Shown here: piece by piece, positions 1 to 9,245 of the stretch
Position numbering within the stretch: the first letter of the stretch is position 1
Layout of the letters: each line of letters opens with the position of its first letter
Program-made: the position numbers and the translations under genes
Notes under the pieces: generated by a model
Told to the model about the DNA's origin: nothing
The model's database searches: none
The model's input: the letters and a program-made list of their open reading frames with translations, nothing else
Assembly: GCF_009184865.1 (NCBI RefSeq)
Contig: NZ_CP045096.1
Span: forward strand, 6,262,001-6,326,000
Direction of reading: 5' to 3'
Length of the DNA: 64,000 bases
DNA from: Streptomyces phaeolivaceus
Lineage (GTDB): Bacteria > Actinomycetota > Actinomycetes > Streptomycetales > Streptomycetaceae

Positions 1-55
1 CACCGCCGACGCGGTCCGGGTGACCCGCGCGATCGAAGGGGCCCGGGAGCGGTGA
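1..55 (+). CDS. folP: dihydropteroate synthase, C-terminal end only
   Basis: Only the last 17 codons are inside the window, ending in DAVRVTRAIEGARER and a TGA at 53-55. A DAVRV-x-RAI tail is typical of dihydropteroate synthase, which joins p-aminobenzoate to the pterin pyrophosphate in folate synthesis. The assignment rests on this short tail plus the genes that follow (folB, folK). The next gene starts on a GTG that overlaps this stop, so the two are translationally coupled. Confidence 0.75.
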   Translation, partial: TADAVRVTRAIEGARER

Positions 56-552
56 GCGCTCCCCACCTCGACGTCGAACAGGTCGAGCTCGCCAACCGCG
101 CCTTCTACGAGGCCATGGAGCAGGGCGACTTCGAGACGCTCTCCGGGCTCTGGCTGACCCCGGCCGACGTGGGTGTGGACGAGGAGTTCCACGACCCCGC
201 CGAGACCGGTGTGATCTCCTGCGTCCACCCCGGCTGGCCGGTCCTCACGGGGCGCGGCGAGGTGCTGCGGTCGTACGCGCTGATCATGGCGAACACGGAG
301 TACATCCAGTTCTTCCTCACCGATGTGCATGTGTCGGTCACCGGCGACACGGCGCTCGTCACCTGCACCGAGAACATCCTCAGCGGGGGTCCCGCGCCGG
401 ACGGCGACGAGCTGGGGCCGCTCGTGGGACAGCTGGTGGTCGCCACGAATGTGTTCCGCCGCACATCCGACGGCTGGAAGCTCTGGTCGCACCACGGTTC
501 CCCGGTGCTGACCGAATCCGACGAGGACGAGGGGGACGACTCGCCCACCTGA
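52..552 (+). CDS. NTF2-like (SnoaL-fold) protein of the folate operon
   Basis: A 166-residue protein whose GTG start overlaps the folP stop (GTGA). The sequence has the alpha+beta NTF2/SnoaL pattern: an N-terminal helix with FYEAMEQGDFETLSGLW, then strands ending in NVFRRTSDGWKLWSHHGSPV, the usual closing strand of this fold. There is no signal peptide or membrane segment, so it is cytoplasmic. The protein is usually found between folP and folB in Streptomyces; its substrate or partner is unknown to me. The position suggests a part in folate metabolism, but this is inference only. The C-terminus is acidic (DEDEGDD). Confidence 0.8.
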   Translation: MSAPHLDVEQVELANRAFYEAMEQGDFETLSGLWLTPADVGVDEEFHDPAETGVISCVHPGWPVLTGRGEVLRSYALIMANTEYIQFFLTDVHVSVTGDTALVTCTENILSGGPAPDGDELGPLVGQLVVATNVFRRTSDGWKLWSHHGSPVLTESDEDEGDDSPT

Positions 553-682
553 GTGGGTAGGCGACGGAAACGCCCGGTGAACCCTGCCGGTACGTGGGGG
601 GACGCGAGCCGCCGTGGGTGAGCTCTGTCGGTGCTCGCAGGTAGATTCGAAACCGTCGTCGACGATTGCAGGAGTGATTCGC

Positions 683-1042
683 GTGGATCGTGTCGCGCTG
701 CGCGGCCTCAGGGCCCGCGGGTACCACGGGGTGTTCCCGCACGAGCGGGCGGAGGGCCAGACGTTCGTCGTGGACCTCACCCTCGGGCTGGACACGCGCC
801 CGGCCGCGGCCGACGACGATCTGGCGAAGACCGTGCACTACGGGATCGTGGCGGAGGAGGTCGTCGCCATCGTCGAGGGCGAGCCGGTGAACCTCATCGA
901 GACGCTCGCCGAGCGCATCGCCCAGGCCTGCCTGAAGTACGACGGGGTCCAGGAGGTCGAGGTCGGCGTCCACAAGCCGAACGCGCCGATCACCGTCCCC
1001 TTCGACGACGTGACCGTCACCATCACCCGGAGCCGAGTATGA
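683..1042 (+). CDS. folB: dihydroneopterin aldolase
   Basis: A 119-residue protein starting MDRVALRGLRARGYHGVF; the RGYHGVFPHE stretch is the signature of FolB, which cleaves dihydroneopterin to 6-hydroxymethyl-dihydropterin and glycolaldehyde. The late NLIETLAERIA segment and KPNAPI near the C-terminus also fit the family, as does the length (about 120). I chose GTG 683 because GGAG lies 8 nt upstream; a longer reading from 614 adds residues without homology. Its stop overlaps the folK ATG, so folB and folK are coupled. Confidence 0.95.
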   Translation: MDRVALRGLRARGYHGVFPHERAEGQTFVVDLTLGLDTRPAAADDDLAKTVHYGIVAEEVVAIVEGEPVNLIETLAERIAQACLKYDGVQEVEVGVHKPNAPITVPFDDVTVTITRSRV

Positions 1043-1650
1043 CCGCGTTCTTCACCGAGGGTCAGAGCGACCCGACCGTACAGCCGGTGCCCGCCTCCGT
1101 CGTGCGGAAGGTGGACGAGGCGGACACGACCCTGCAGAACCCGCGCCGGGCCGTGCTCTCCCTCGGCTCCAACCTGGGCAACCGGCTGGAGAACCTCCAG
1201 GGCGCCATCGACGCGCTGGAGGACACCCCCGGCGTCCGCGTCAAGGCCGTGTCGCCGGTGTACGAGACCGAGCCGTGGGGGGTGGCGCCGGGCAGCCAGC
1301 CCTCGTACTTCAACGCGGTGGTCGTCCTGAAGACCACCCTGCCGCCGTCCTCGCTGCTGGAGCGGGCCCAGGCCGTCGAGGAGGCCTTCCACCGGGTGCG
1401 GGACGAGCGCTGGGGGCCGCGCACGCTGGACGTCGACATCGTGGCGTACGCGGACGTCGTCTCCGACGATCCGGAGCTGACCCTGCCGCACCCGCGCGCG
1501 CACGAGCGGGCCTTCGTCCTCGCCCCCTGGTACGACGTCGAGCCGGCGGCCCAGCTCGCCGGCCGGGGCCCGGTCGCCGCGCTGCTGGACGACGTCACCG
1601 GCGAGGGTGTGGCTCCCCGCGCCGACCTGGAACTCCACCTGCCCGAGTAG
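1039..1650 (+). CDS. folK: 2-amino-4-hydroxy-6-hydroxymethyldihydropteridine pyrophosphokinase
   Basis: A 203-residue HPPK, which uses ATP to pyrophosphorylate hydroxymethyl-dihydropterin, the step between FolB and FolP. Diagnostic pieces are LSLGSNLGNR (pterin/ATP site, about residue 36), SPVYETEPWG, and WGPRTLDVDI with the metal-binding aspartates (about residue 130). LTLPHPRAHERAFVLAPW closes the core. The first 35 residues are an extra N-terminal tail common in Streptomyces homologues. The ATG at 1039 overlaps the folB stop by 4 nt. Cytoplasmic, last enzyme of the folate operon here. Confidence 0.96.
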   Translation: MTAFFTEGQSDPTVQPVPASVVRKVDEADTTLQNPRRAVLSLGSNLGNRLENLQGAIDALEDTPGVRVKAVSPVYETEPWGVAPGSQPSYFNAVVVLKTTLPPSSLLERAQAVEEAFHRVRDERWGPRTLDVDIVAYADVVSDDPELTLPHPRAHERAFVLAPWYDVEPAAQLAGRGPVAALLDDVTGEGVAPRADLELHLPE

Positions 1651-1770
1651 TCGTTAAGGTCTACCGGGTCGGGATCATCCCCGACGCCGTCGGGATCACC
1701 GGCCGGGCGGACCACCCGGCGCCCGGGGATCCCGGCTTCCGTGGACCATCGGGCTCGTCGAAGGGGCATC

Positions 1771-2259
1771 GTGAAAGAGCTGCGCATCAGGACGCTGGCC
1801 GCGGTGTTCGTCGTGGCGGGGGTGCTGTCCTGGGCCGGGGCCAGGCTGTGGAACTCGGTGGGCACGCTGCCGAGCGTCCCGCTGGCCGCCCCCATCGTGC
1901 TCGCCCTGATCGCCGCCGTCCTGACGGCCACCGCGCTGTCCCTGCGGAACCGGCTCAAGGCCCAGCGGGAGCGCCGGCCCGACGCCAAGGGCGTGGAGCC
2001 GCTGATGGCCGCCCGCGCGGTCGTCTTCGGCCAGGCCAGCGCCCTGGTCGCCGCGCTCGTCGCCGGGATGTACGGCGGCGTCGGTGTCTTCCTCCTGGAG
2101 TACCTGGACGTCCCGGCCCGCCGCGACCAGGCCATCTACGCCGGGTTCTCCGTCCTCGCCGCCATCGGCGTCATAGTGGCCGCCTTCTTCCTGGAGCGGG
2201 TGTGCAAGCTCCCGGAGGACGACGACACGGGCGGTGGCGGGGCGGCGCGGGCGACGTGA
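1771..2259 (+). CDS. DUF3180 family membrane protein
   Basis: A 162-residue integral membrane protein with four predicted hydrophobic helices (about residues 8-28, 34-56, 80-103, 112-135) and a charged cytoplasmic tail. It regularly follows folK in actinomycetes and belongs to the DUF3180 group as I recall it. GTG 1771 is preferred over GTG 1741 because a purine-rich AAGGGG lies just upstream. It follows folK after about 120 nt and is probably co-transcribed with the folate genes. Function is unknown. Confidence 0.8.
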   Translation: MKELRIRTLAAVFVVAGVLSWAGARLWNSVGTLPSVPLAAPIVLALIAAVLTATALSLRNRLKAQRERRPDAKGVEPLMAARAVVFGQASALVAALVAGMYGGVGVFLLEYLDVPARRDQAIYAGFSVLAAIGVIVAAFFLERVCKLPEDDDTGGGGAARAT

Positions 2260-2293
2260 CGTCGGGCCCGCACCGCCCCCACGGTTTCCTCGC

Positions 2294-4195
2294 TCAAACG
2301 GCGTTGCTCGCGGAGCGCACCGTATGCGCGCACGGCGCCGGGGGCTTCGCGCGGCGGCGCAGTGCGCGGGGCAGGGCGAGGCTCACGAAGCCCTCGGCCC
2401 GCATCGCCGCGAGGCTGATGCGGGGCAGGTCGCGTGAGGTGGCGTAGACGACGAAGCGGGGCTCCCACCGCGGGCGGAACTTCGCGTTGAACTTGTACAG
2501 CGACTCGATCTGGAACCAGCGGGAGAGGAAGACCAGCAGCCCGCGCCAGGCGCGCAGGACCGGTCCCGCGCCGATCTTCTCGCCGCGCGCCAGGGCCGCG
2601 CGGAACATCGCGAAGTTCAGGGAGACGTGCGCGACGCCCAGCCGGGGGGCCGCCTGGAGGGCCGCGACGATGAGGAGTTCGTTCATCCCGGGGTCGGCGG
2701 AGCGGTCGCGGCGCATCAGGTCCAGGGAGGCGCCGTCCGGGCCCCAGGGCACGAAGTGGAGCACGGCCTTCAGATCGCCGTACGCACCCGGGACCTCGTC
2801 CGCCCACCCGTCTCCCACCACCACCCTGCCTGAGGCGCTCCGCGCCACCCCTTCGATTCTGTGCGCCGTGGCGATGAGGCAGTCGCCGTCGGCCGGGTCG
2901 CCGATGCGGCCGAGCGCCATGGAGAAGCCGCGCTCGGTGTCGGTGCCGCGCCAGTCCTCGGCGGCGCGGCGGATCCGCTCCAGCTCCGCCTCGCCGAGGT
3001 CACGGACGCGCCGGACCCGGGTCTCGTAGCCGAGCCGCTCGATGCGCTTCACCATTTGACGCACGTTGCGCATCGCGCGTCCGGCGAGGGAGAAATCCGC
3101 GACGTCCACCACCGCCTCGTCCCCCAGTTCGAGGGCGTCCAGGCCGGTCTCCCGGGTCCAGACCTCCGCACCGGTCTCCGAACAGCCCATCACGGCCGGG
3201 GTCCAGGAGTGCGCCTTCGCCTCGTCCATGAAGCGTTCGATCGCGCCGGGCCAGGCCTCGACGTCGCCGATCGGGTCGCCGCTGGCCAGCATCACACCGG
3301 AGACGACCCGGTACGTCACCGCCGCCTTGCCGCTGGGGGAGAAGACGACCGCCTTGTCGCGGCGGAGCGCGAAGTGGCCGAGGGAGTCCCGGCCGCCGTG
3401 CCGGTCGAGCAGGGCCCGCAGCCGTACCTCGTCGTCGTCGGTGAGCCGGGCCGCCGGGTGTTCGGGGCGGAAGGCCAGATAGACGGTCGTGAGGGCGGTC
3501 AGCAGACCGAGGGCGCCGAGGGAGAAGGCGACCGTCCAGGACGTGGTGCCGGCGTAGTCCACCGGCCCCTCGAAGCCGAACAGGCCGTAGATGACGTGTT
3601 CGAGCCGGTCGGCGAGGCTCGGGTCGCCGACCATCCGGCCGGGATGCGCGCTGACCACCAGCAGACCGAGCACGATCGAACCGGCGCCCATCAGCACGAA
3701 GTTGGCGAGCGCCCGCCAGCGGCTGGTCGGGTCGGGCAGGGCGCGGAACTCGTCGCGGTGGCGCACCAGCGGGATCAGCAGCGCGAGCGAGACGAGGACA
3801 CCGACGAGCGAGTGCCGGTAGGTGAACTGGGCGATCGCCCCGGCCGGGAGCAGGATCACGGCCGCGCGCCAGGCCCGCCGCTTGCGTCGGCGCAGACCGT
3901 GCGCGAGCAGGAGCAGCAGAACCCCCGTGCTCAGCGAGAGGGCCGCGGCGAACGGGCCGAGCGCCCCCGGGAGCACCTCGGCCAGGGTGTGCATACGGCT
4001 GTTCCGGAAGCGGGGGAACACCCCCGCGGCGATGTCCACGAGTCCGACGAGCGTGCAGGCCCTGGCGACCAGGGCGGGCACGGCCTCGGGGCGCGGGCCG
4101 TTCAGTGCGCCGCGCACGGCGCCGTAGCCGCGCCGGACGGCGCTCGCCGGGAGGCGGTTCGATCGGTCCGACCGGACCGGAACCCCACCCGACAT
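2294..4195 (-). CDS. membrane protein with phosphatidylglycerol lysyltransferase (DUF2156) domain
   Basis: The N-terminal half (to about residue 230) has six or seven hydrophobic helices. The C-terminal half is a DUF2156/GNAT-like domain as in MprF and LysX, with FALRRDKAVVFSP, SGDPIG, MGCSETG and a closing LYKFNAKFRPRWEPRFVVY. MprF-type proteins transfer an amino acid from aminoacyl-tRNA to phosphatidylglycerol and flip the product, lowering surface charge. There is no fused lysyl-tRNA synthetase domain. The start is uncertain: in-frame ATGs lie at 4195, 4219 and 4270, none with a convincing Shine-Dalgarno site; I chose 4195. It is divergent from the esterase at 4389 and convergent with the folate operon. 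The aminoacyl donor cannot be told from sequence. Confidence 0.85.
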   Translation of the reverse strand: MSGGVPVRSDRSNRLPASAVRRGYGAVRGALNGPRPEAVPALVARACTLVGLVDIAAGVFPRFRNSRMHTLAEVLPGALGPFAAALSLSTGVLLLLLAHGLRRRKRRAWRAAVILLPAGAIAQFTYRHSLVGVLVSLALLIPLVRHRDEFRALPDPTSRWRALANFVLMGAGSIVLGLLVVSAHPGRMVGDPSLADRLEHVIYGLFGFEGPVDYAGTTSWTVAFSLGALGLLTALTTVYLAFRPEHPAARLTDDDEVRLRALLDRHGGRDSLGHFALRRDKAVVFSPSGKAAVTYRVVSGVMLASGDPIGDVEAWPGAIERFMDEAKAHSWTPAVMGCSETGAEVWTRETGLDALELGDEAVVDVADFSLAGRAMRNVRQMVKRIERLGYETRVRRVRDLGEAELERIRRAAEDWRGTDTERGFSMALGRIGDPADGDCLIATAHRIEGVARSASGRVVVGDGWADEVPGAYGDLKAVLHFVPWGPDGASLDLMRRDRSADPGMNELLIVAALQAAPRLGVAHVSLNFAMFRAALARGEKIGAGPVLRAWRGLLVFLSRWFQIESLYKFNAKFRPRWEPRFVVYATSRDLPRISLAAMRAEGFVSLALPRALRRRAKPPAPCAHTVRSASNAV

Positions 4196-4388
4196 TTCCC
4201 CATCTGTCCTGACAGACATCGCATCCCGTAGTTCCGCGAGTGAGCTTGGATCCGGTGCCTTTTCCGGCATCCGGCGACATTGCGCCCTCTAGGACGGCGC
4301 CTTGGCGAGGGAGGTTCACTCTCCATCGGAAAGCTGAACCAAAGGACAAGGAAAGACAAGGAATGGAAGGGCGGCGGGGGACAACCCG

Positions 4389-5513
4389 ATGGGTCTTACG
4401 AGCGACAAGGTGCTGGTGCTGGCGGTGTTGTCGGCCGTGCTGCTGTTCATCGGCACGGTGTGGCTGTGGCCCCGGCTGGCCCGTCGCGGCTGGCGGGCGG
4501 TCGGCGGCCGGATCGTCGTCCTGCTGGCCACCCAGGTCGCCGTCTTCGCGTCGGTCGGCCTCGCCGCCAACCAGGCCTTCGGGTTCTACGCCAGCTGGGC
4601 CGACCTCCTCGGCCGGGAGACCGGCCAGGGCGTGGTCGTCGACCACGACGGGGCCGACACCGGTGGGCCGTTGCGGGTCGTCGACACCCAGCGGGTCGAC
4701 GTGGCCGGCGGCGCGCGGCCCGAGGCCGGCAGCCAGATCCAGAAGATCGAGATCGTCGGCCGTACGAGCCGGATCGCGAGCCCGGCGTACGTGTATCTGC
4801 CGCCGGAGTACTTCCAGCCCCGGTACCGCACCCGCACCTTCCCGGCCGCCGTCGTCCTCACCGGCTGTCCCGGGACCGCCGAGGCGCTCGTCAAGGGCCT
4901 CCACTTTCCGCGGACGGCCCACAAGTTGGCCCGGAACGGCGAGGCACAGCCGATGATCCTGGTGATGCTGCGGCCGACCGTGGCGCCGCCGCGCGACACC
5001 GAGTGCGTGGACGTCCCCGGCGGGCCGCGCACCGAGACCTTCTTCGCCCGGGATCTACCGGACGCCGTGGGCCACCACTACAGGGTCGGCAAGAAGCCCG
5101 GGAGTTGGGGGATCATCGGCGACTCGACCGGCGGCTACCGCGCGCTGAAACTCGCCATGCACCACCCCCGGGTGTACGCCGCCGGGGCGGGCCTCTCGCC
5201 GTACTACAAGGCGCCGATCGACGCGACGACCGGAGATCTCTTCCAGGGGAACAAGACCTTGCGGAACGAGGCGGACCTGTTCTGGTATCTCGAACACCGC
5301 CCCGCGCCGGACACCTCTCTGCTGGTCACCAGCAGCAAACAGGGGGAGACCAACTACCGGGCCACGCTGGAGTTCATCGAGCGGGTGAAGGAGAAAGAGC
5401 CGACGCGGATCTCGTCGATCATCCTCGACAGCGGCGGGCACAACTTCAACACGTGGCGACGGGAGATCCCGGCGGCGCTGCAGTGGATCAGCGGCCGGCT
5501 GAGTGATCGGTAA
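4389..5513 (+). CDS. membrane-anchored alpha/beta hydrolase (esterase, antigen-85-like)
   Basis: A 374-residue protein with two N-terminal hydrophobic helices (about residues 7-28 and 38-62) followed by an extracellular esterase domain. The nucleophile elbow is GDSTGGYRAL (Ser near residue 240), the acid probably lies in the following sheet, and the His is in DSGGHNFNTW near the C-terminus. This arrangement matches the esterase-D/antigen-85 mycolyltransferase-like group. Streptomyces make no mycolates, so a cell-wall or lipid ester is more likely the substrate. G-rich sequence lies 8 nt before the ATG. It is divergent from the lysyltransferase-like gene, which may mean a shared interest in the envelope. 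Confidence 0.85.
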   Translation: MGLTSDKVLVLAVLSAVLLFIGTVWLWPRLARRGWRAVGGRIVVLLATQVAVFASVGLAANQAFGFYASWADLLGRETGQGVVVDHDGADTGGPLRVVDTQRVDVAGGARPEAGSQIQKIEIVGRTSRIASPAYVYLPPEYFQPRYRTRTFPAAVVLTGCPGTAEALVKGLHFPRTAHKLARNGEAQPMILVMLRPTVAPPRDTECVDVPGGPRTETFFARDLPDAVGHHYRVGKKPGSWGIIGDSTGGYRALKLAMHHPRVYAAGAGLSPYYKAPIDATTGDLFQGNKTLRNEADLFWYLEHRPAPDTSLLVTSSKQGETNYRATLEFIERVKEKEPTRISSIILDSGGHNFNTWRREIPAALQWISGRLSDR

Positions 5514-5781
5514 TTCACCGGAATCCCCGGGTGGGGATGAAGCGGAGGGCCGAGCGGAAGAGGGGGCGGAGGAGGAAGCGGGGGAGGAAGCGGGGGAGGA
5601 AGCAGATGTGGCCAAGGCCGTTCTGGATTCAACCGGGTTGATCCAGTAGAGGAGTCGCCGGTGGGCGCATTGGTGCACCGGCGGTGAGGGAGCTTGTGAG
5701 GGCTTGTGAGGGCTTGGGTGGCGGCTGAGTTTTTGCGGCCCGGGGCACCATCATTCGCCTACGCGCGGTAAGTTTCTGGCC
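5514..5781. other. intergenic region with short repeats and two hairpins
   Basis: The gap holds a GGAGGAAGCGGG-type tandem repeat (about 5568-5604) and an imperfect hairpin CTGGATTCAAC/GTTGATCCAG around 5622-5646. A second hairpin GCCGGTG/CACCGGC lies at 5657-5682, followed by GCTTGTGAGG twice (about 5691-5710). Neither hairpin has a T-run. They may end transcription of the esterase gene or lie in the leader of the next gene. Confidence 0.4.
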
Positions 5782-7497
5782 ATGCCACGTGGACGTCACC
5801 GCCATTCACCTCCTCTGCACAGGCTGCTGCCCCCCACGGCTATCGCGGGCGTCTCGCTCGTCTGCGCCCTCGGGCCCTGGGTGTTCTCCGAACCGTCGGT
5901 GCTACGGGTCACCGCGGCCGTCGCGGCGGCGACCGCTGCCGTGGGCGCGGCGGTCATGCGCCGCTGGGACGTCGAGGCGGGCAAACGCGTCGCCGACCTC
6001 ACGCGCGCGCGGGCGAGCGACGAGTGGCGGCACGAGGAGAAGGTCGCCGAACTCGAGACCGACCTCGACGAATCGCGCGAGCTGCGCACCAAGCTGGAGC
6101 ACAAGCTCCGCGCCAAGCGCACCGAACTCGCGGGCCTCCGCAACGAGCACGCCGCGCTGCTGCGCCGGTACGCCACCGCCGAGACCGAGCGGGCCAGCGC
6201 CCTGGAGGGCCGCCGCCTGCTGGAGATCGAGGCGACGGCTCCGGAGGACGCGCGGGCGCTGCCGGCGGCCGACGCGGATGTGGACACGGATGCGGATGCC
6301 GCTTCGAGTTCGAGCGAGGGTGCGGAGGCCACGGCTACGACCACGACCACGACCACGACCACGGCCGCGGATCAGGCATCGCCGGTGCCGCCGCAGGGGG
6401 TTCCCGCGGCGGGGGCGCCCTGGGCTTCGTGGGAGACGGCGTCCAAGGCAGCGGCGGCCAACGCGGCGAAGGCATCGAAGGCCACGCAGACTTCGGAGGA
6501 CGGGGCTGTGGCTGCCCCGATCTCCGTGTTCTCGCCGGCCGGTTCCTCGCTCTTCCTGCGCGCGAACTCGGCGTTGGACCGGATCATCACGCAGCGGGGG
6601 GCGGCGAAGGAGGAGAACGAGGCCGAGGCTGAGGTCGAGGCGGAAGCTGAGATCGAAGCGGAGGTCGAGGCGGCGGCGGAGACCGAGGTCGAGGCGGACG
6701 CCCACGGCGACGCCGAGACCGCTGTGGACGAGGCCGAGTTCGCTGAAGGCGCCGACGACGCTGCCGACGTCGATGCCGACGTCGATGCCGATGCCGACGA
6801 CGCCGTTGACGTACCGGACGACGAGCCGGTCGTAGACCCCGCTGCCGAGTCGACCTCCGGCGAGGCGGAGGCCGACGAGCAGTCGCCGAAGGGGGAGTCG
6901 CCGAAGGGGGATTCGCCGAAGGACGGCGGGGGCGGGCCTTCTCCCAAGGGTGATCCGGACGGGCCGACCGATGGCGGCACCCGGCAGGGACGTTCCGCCG
7001 AGGCGGCGGAGGAGCCGGTTCCGGTGCTCACCGCCGAGGAGGACGACGCGGCGGGGAAGTCCGTGGCGGTACGCGGGCATGAGCGCGCCGCCGCCGAGCC
7101 CGCACCGGCGGTGTCCGCCCCGGCACGGTCGAACGGCGTGGCCGAACTGACGCGCGTGGAGCCGCCCGTGGTGCCCGCGCTGCCGCCGGCCGGTCACTTC
7201 ACGGTGCCCACCGCCGTGGCCGTGGTTCCGGCCGCGCCGCAGCGACGGGCGGCCGTCGAGGGCGGGTTCGACTTCTTCGGTACGCAGAAGGACGCGGAGG
7301 CGCTGGAGGCCGTGCAGAACGAGGACCTCGCCGACGTGGTCGGCCAGGAGGCCCTCGCGCTCCACAAGGCCGAGTCCGAGGCCCGGTTCAAGCACGCCGA
7401 CGAGGCCTCCCGAGGCGTCGGCCAGGTCATCGACCTCACGGTCCACGACGAAACGGAACAGATCGACGTACAGGGCCTGCGCACGGCGGCGTCCTGA
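5782..7497 (+). CDS. large membrane-anchored coiled-coil protein with long acidic low-complexity region
   Basis: A 571-residue protein I do not recognise beyond Streptomyces homologues. Two adjacent hydrophobic helices (about residues 17-58) are followed by a clear coiled coil (about 75-150, heptads rich in E, L, R and K). A long Ala/Glu/Asp region (about 165-380) follows, with repeats such as EAEVEAEAEIEAEVEA and DVDADVDADADD, then an EQSPKGESPKGDSPKD repeat. The last 90 residues look folded again: FDFFGTQKDAEALEAVQNED and a conserved-looking QVIDLTVHDETEQIDVQ end. The topology suggests a membrane scaffold with a cytoplasmic tail. No enzymatic motif is visible. Confidence 0.8.
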   Translation: MPRGRHRHSPPLHRLLPPTAIAGVSLVCALGPWVFSEPSVLRVTAAVAAATAAVGAAVMRRWDVEAGKRVADLTRARASDEWRHEEKVAELETDLDESRELRTKLEHKLRAKRTELAGLRNEHAALLRRYATAETERASALEGRRLLEIEATAPEDARALPAADADVDTDADAASSSSEGAEATATTTTTTTTTAADQASPVPPQGVPAAGAPWASWETASKAAAANAAKASKATQTSEDGAVAAPISVFSPAGSSLFLRANSALDRIITQRGAAKEENEAEAEVEAEAEIEAEVEAAAETEVEADAHGDAETAVDEAEFAEGADDAADVDADVDADADDAVDVPDDEPVVDPAAESTSGEAEADEQSPKGESPKGDSPKDGGGGPSPKGDPDGPTDGGTRQGRSAEAAEEPVPVLTAEEDDAAGKSVAVRGHERAAAEPAPAVSAPARSNGVAELTRVEPPVVPALPPAGHFTVPTAVAVVPAAPQRRAAVEGGFDFFGTQKDAEALEAVQNEDLADVVGQEALALHKAESEARFKHADEASRGVGQVIDLTVHDETEQIDVQGLRTAAS

Positions 7498-7766
7498 CCC
7501 CACGGCACGGAGTGGCCCGACCGTGAGACTCGTTGGGCCACCACCACCGGGGGCTGGCCGCCACCCCTGCCCCGCTTCCCCGCCCCCACCCCCGCCTCCT
7601 ACTGCGGGCAGTCGTGCCGCTAGGGGCGGCACGGGTGGGCGCAGCGGCACCCGGCAAGCGCCGGTGAGCGAAACCCCGCCCGAGCCGAGCCGAGCCGAAG
7701 TCGCCGGGCGCCCCACAGCCACCGGACCCCGACACACCCCCACCACCCACCACCACCCGCTACCCG
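7498..7766. other. C-rich gap between convergent genes
   Basis: Convergent intergenic region dominated by C-rich runs, including CACCACCCACCACCACCC-like repeats near 7738-7775 and CCGAGCCGAGCCGA near 7681. I see no T-tract terminator and no credible coding frame. Confidence 0.4.
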
Positions 7767-9245
7767 CTACACCATCCACCGATCCGGCAGAGCCTCCCGC
7801 CGCCCCGTCCGCGACCGCTCCGCCTGCGCCCGCAGCAGCTCCGCCGCCTCCCCGCCGTCCCGCAACCGCGCGGTCACCGTCTTGTTGGCCCCGGTGTCGA
7901 CACGCACATCGGCGAGCCCCTTGTACCGCTTCCAGGGCCCCTGGGACAGCCGTACGCTCTGCACCTTCGCGTGCGGCACGAGGTCGAGCCGCCGCCGCAG
8001 CAGCCCGTGCCGCGCCGCGAACACGTGGTCGCTGACGGCCAGCCCGTACCCCCGCCACCACACCGGCACGCACCACCGCGCACGCCCCGGCGGCCGTACG
8101 AGCGCCGTCGCGTCCGGCACGGTCACCCCCGGCAGCACCCGCGCGATCACCGCCTCGGCCACCTCGCGCGGCGCGACCGGTACGAGGACGGAGTTCGAGG
8201 AGCCGGCCACGTCCAGCTCGACCCGGACCCACCCCCGGCGCCGCCACAGCAGCGGTTCGACGACGCGTACGGTCTGCACCCGGCCGGGCGGGACCGTCTC
8301 GTGGGCCCGGTCGAGGAGCCCGTGGTCGATGCGGAGCCCGTCGGGGGAGTCGCCGACGGTCCAGTCGTACTCCGTGACGAACCGCCCCACACTGCTCGCC
8401 CCGGCCGCGCCGAGCAGCGGCAGCGCGGTCGCGAGGACGGTCCACACGCTCTCCGTGGCGAACCACAGCGCGGACGGCACCACGACCGCGCCGACCAGGG
8501 TCGCCCAGGTCGCGCCGGTCAGGACGAGGGACATGGCCAGCACGCCCGCCGGGACCTTCAGCAGCTGCCGTACGGGCGCCTCGCCGACCTCGTGCGCGGT
8601 CTCCGGCGCGAAACCGGCCGCGCGGGCCAGGAGTTCGGCCCGTAGCGCGCCGGCGTGCGCCTCGCCCAGGTAGGCCAGCTCGTCCTTCTTGTCGGTGCCG
8701 ACGACGTCGAGTTTGAGTTTGGCGACGCCCGCGATCCGGGCGAGCAGCGGGCGGGTGACGTCGATGGCCTGAATGCGTTCCAGGCGGATGTGGGCGGTGC
8801 GGCGGAACAACAGGCCGGTACGGATGCGCAGTTCGCTGTCGGTCACCGCGAAGTGGGTGAACCACCAGGTCAGGAAGCCGTACAGGGCGGCGGCCGGGAC
8901 GAACACCGCGAGCGCGATCAGCAGGGTCGTCGTGTCGAGCCGCATCAGCTGCCGCTGCGCCCCGTCCGGATCGTGCACGCCCCAGCCGATCAGCACCGCC
9001 ACCGGCGCCCAGGCCCGCCGCAGCGGCGTCACCGGATGCAGCCGATGCTCGACGACCGGCCTCTCCCCCGCCCCGGCCTCGCCCTCGGCCCCTGGCTCAA
9101 CCGCATCAACCGCATCGACTGCATCAACCGCATCAACCGCATCAACCACATCGACGGCATCAACCGCATCGACGGCGTCGACGGCCGCGCCGCCCGGCGG
9201 CTCCGCCCGTACCGTGTCGTCCGCGTCCCGTGCCGGCACCGTCAC
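7767..9245 (-). CDS. PH-domain (YdbT-like) membrane protein
   Basis: A 492-residue membrane protein with three bacterial PH (DUF304/YdbT-type) repeats separated by hydrophobic helix pairs. Landmarks are [58 protein letters not shown] and a last [24 protein letters not shown]. Homologues such as B. subtilis YdbT are linked to bacteriocin resistance and membrane stress, as I recall. The GTG at 9245 overlaps the stop of the upstream PH protein (GTGA), so the pair is coupled. Near the N-terminus a DAV/VDAV repeat of about 30 residues is encoded by 9-bp DNA repeats and is probably a variable linker. The true start could also be the GTG two codons later. Confidence 0.85.
   Translation of the reverse strand: MTVPARDADDTVRAEPPGGAAVDAVDAVDAVDVVDAVDAVDAVDAVDAVEPGAEGEAGAGERPVVEHRLHPVTPLRRAWAPVAVLIGWGVHDPDGAQRQLMRLDTTTLLIALAVFVPAAALYGFLTWWFTHFAVTDSELRIRTGLLFRRTAHIRLERIQAIDVTRPLLARIAGVAKLKLDVVGTDKKDELAYLGEAHAGALRAELLARAAGFAPETAHEVGEAPVRQLLKVPAGVLAMSLVLTGATWATLVGAVVVPSALWFATESVWTVLATALPLLGAAGASSVGRFVTEYDWTVGDSPDGLRIDHGLLDRAHETVPPGRVQTVRVVEPLLWRRRGWVRVELDVAGSSNSVLVPVAPREVAEAVIARVLPGVTVPDATALVRPPGRARWCVPVWWRGYGLAVSDHVFAARHGLLRRRLDLVPHAKVQSVRLSQGPWKRYKGLADVRVDTGANKTVTARLRDGGEAAELLRAQAERSRTGRREALPDRWMV
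9100..9185. repeat. 9-bp coding tandem repeat (VDA repeats)
   Basis: On the plus strand the motif (A/C)ACCGCATC is repeated about nine times with small changes (for example GCATCAACC, GCATCGACG). Read on the minus strand it encodes VDA/VDAV units in the N-terminal linker of the YdbT-like protein. The period of 9 keeps the frame, so copy number can vary without breaking the gene. Confidence 0.8.

Noticed and set aside
2861..4231. Long plus-strand reading opposite the lysyltransferase-like gene
   Set aside because: It is the antisense shadow of a clearly conserved membrane enzyme and lacks fold-like patterns.
5902..8865. Minus-strand reading of 987 codons across two genes
   Set aside because: It spans antisense of the coiled-coil protein and a shifted frame of the PH gene; very Arg-rich, typical of a GC-rich shadow.
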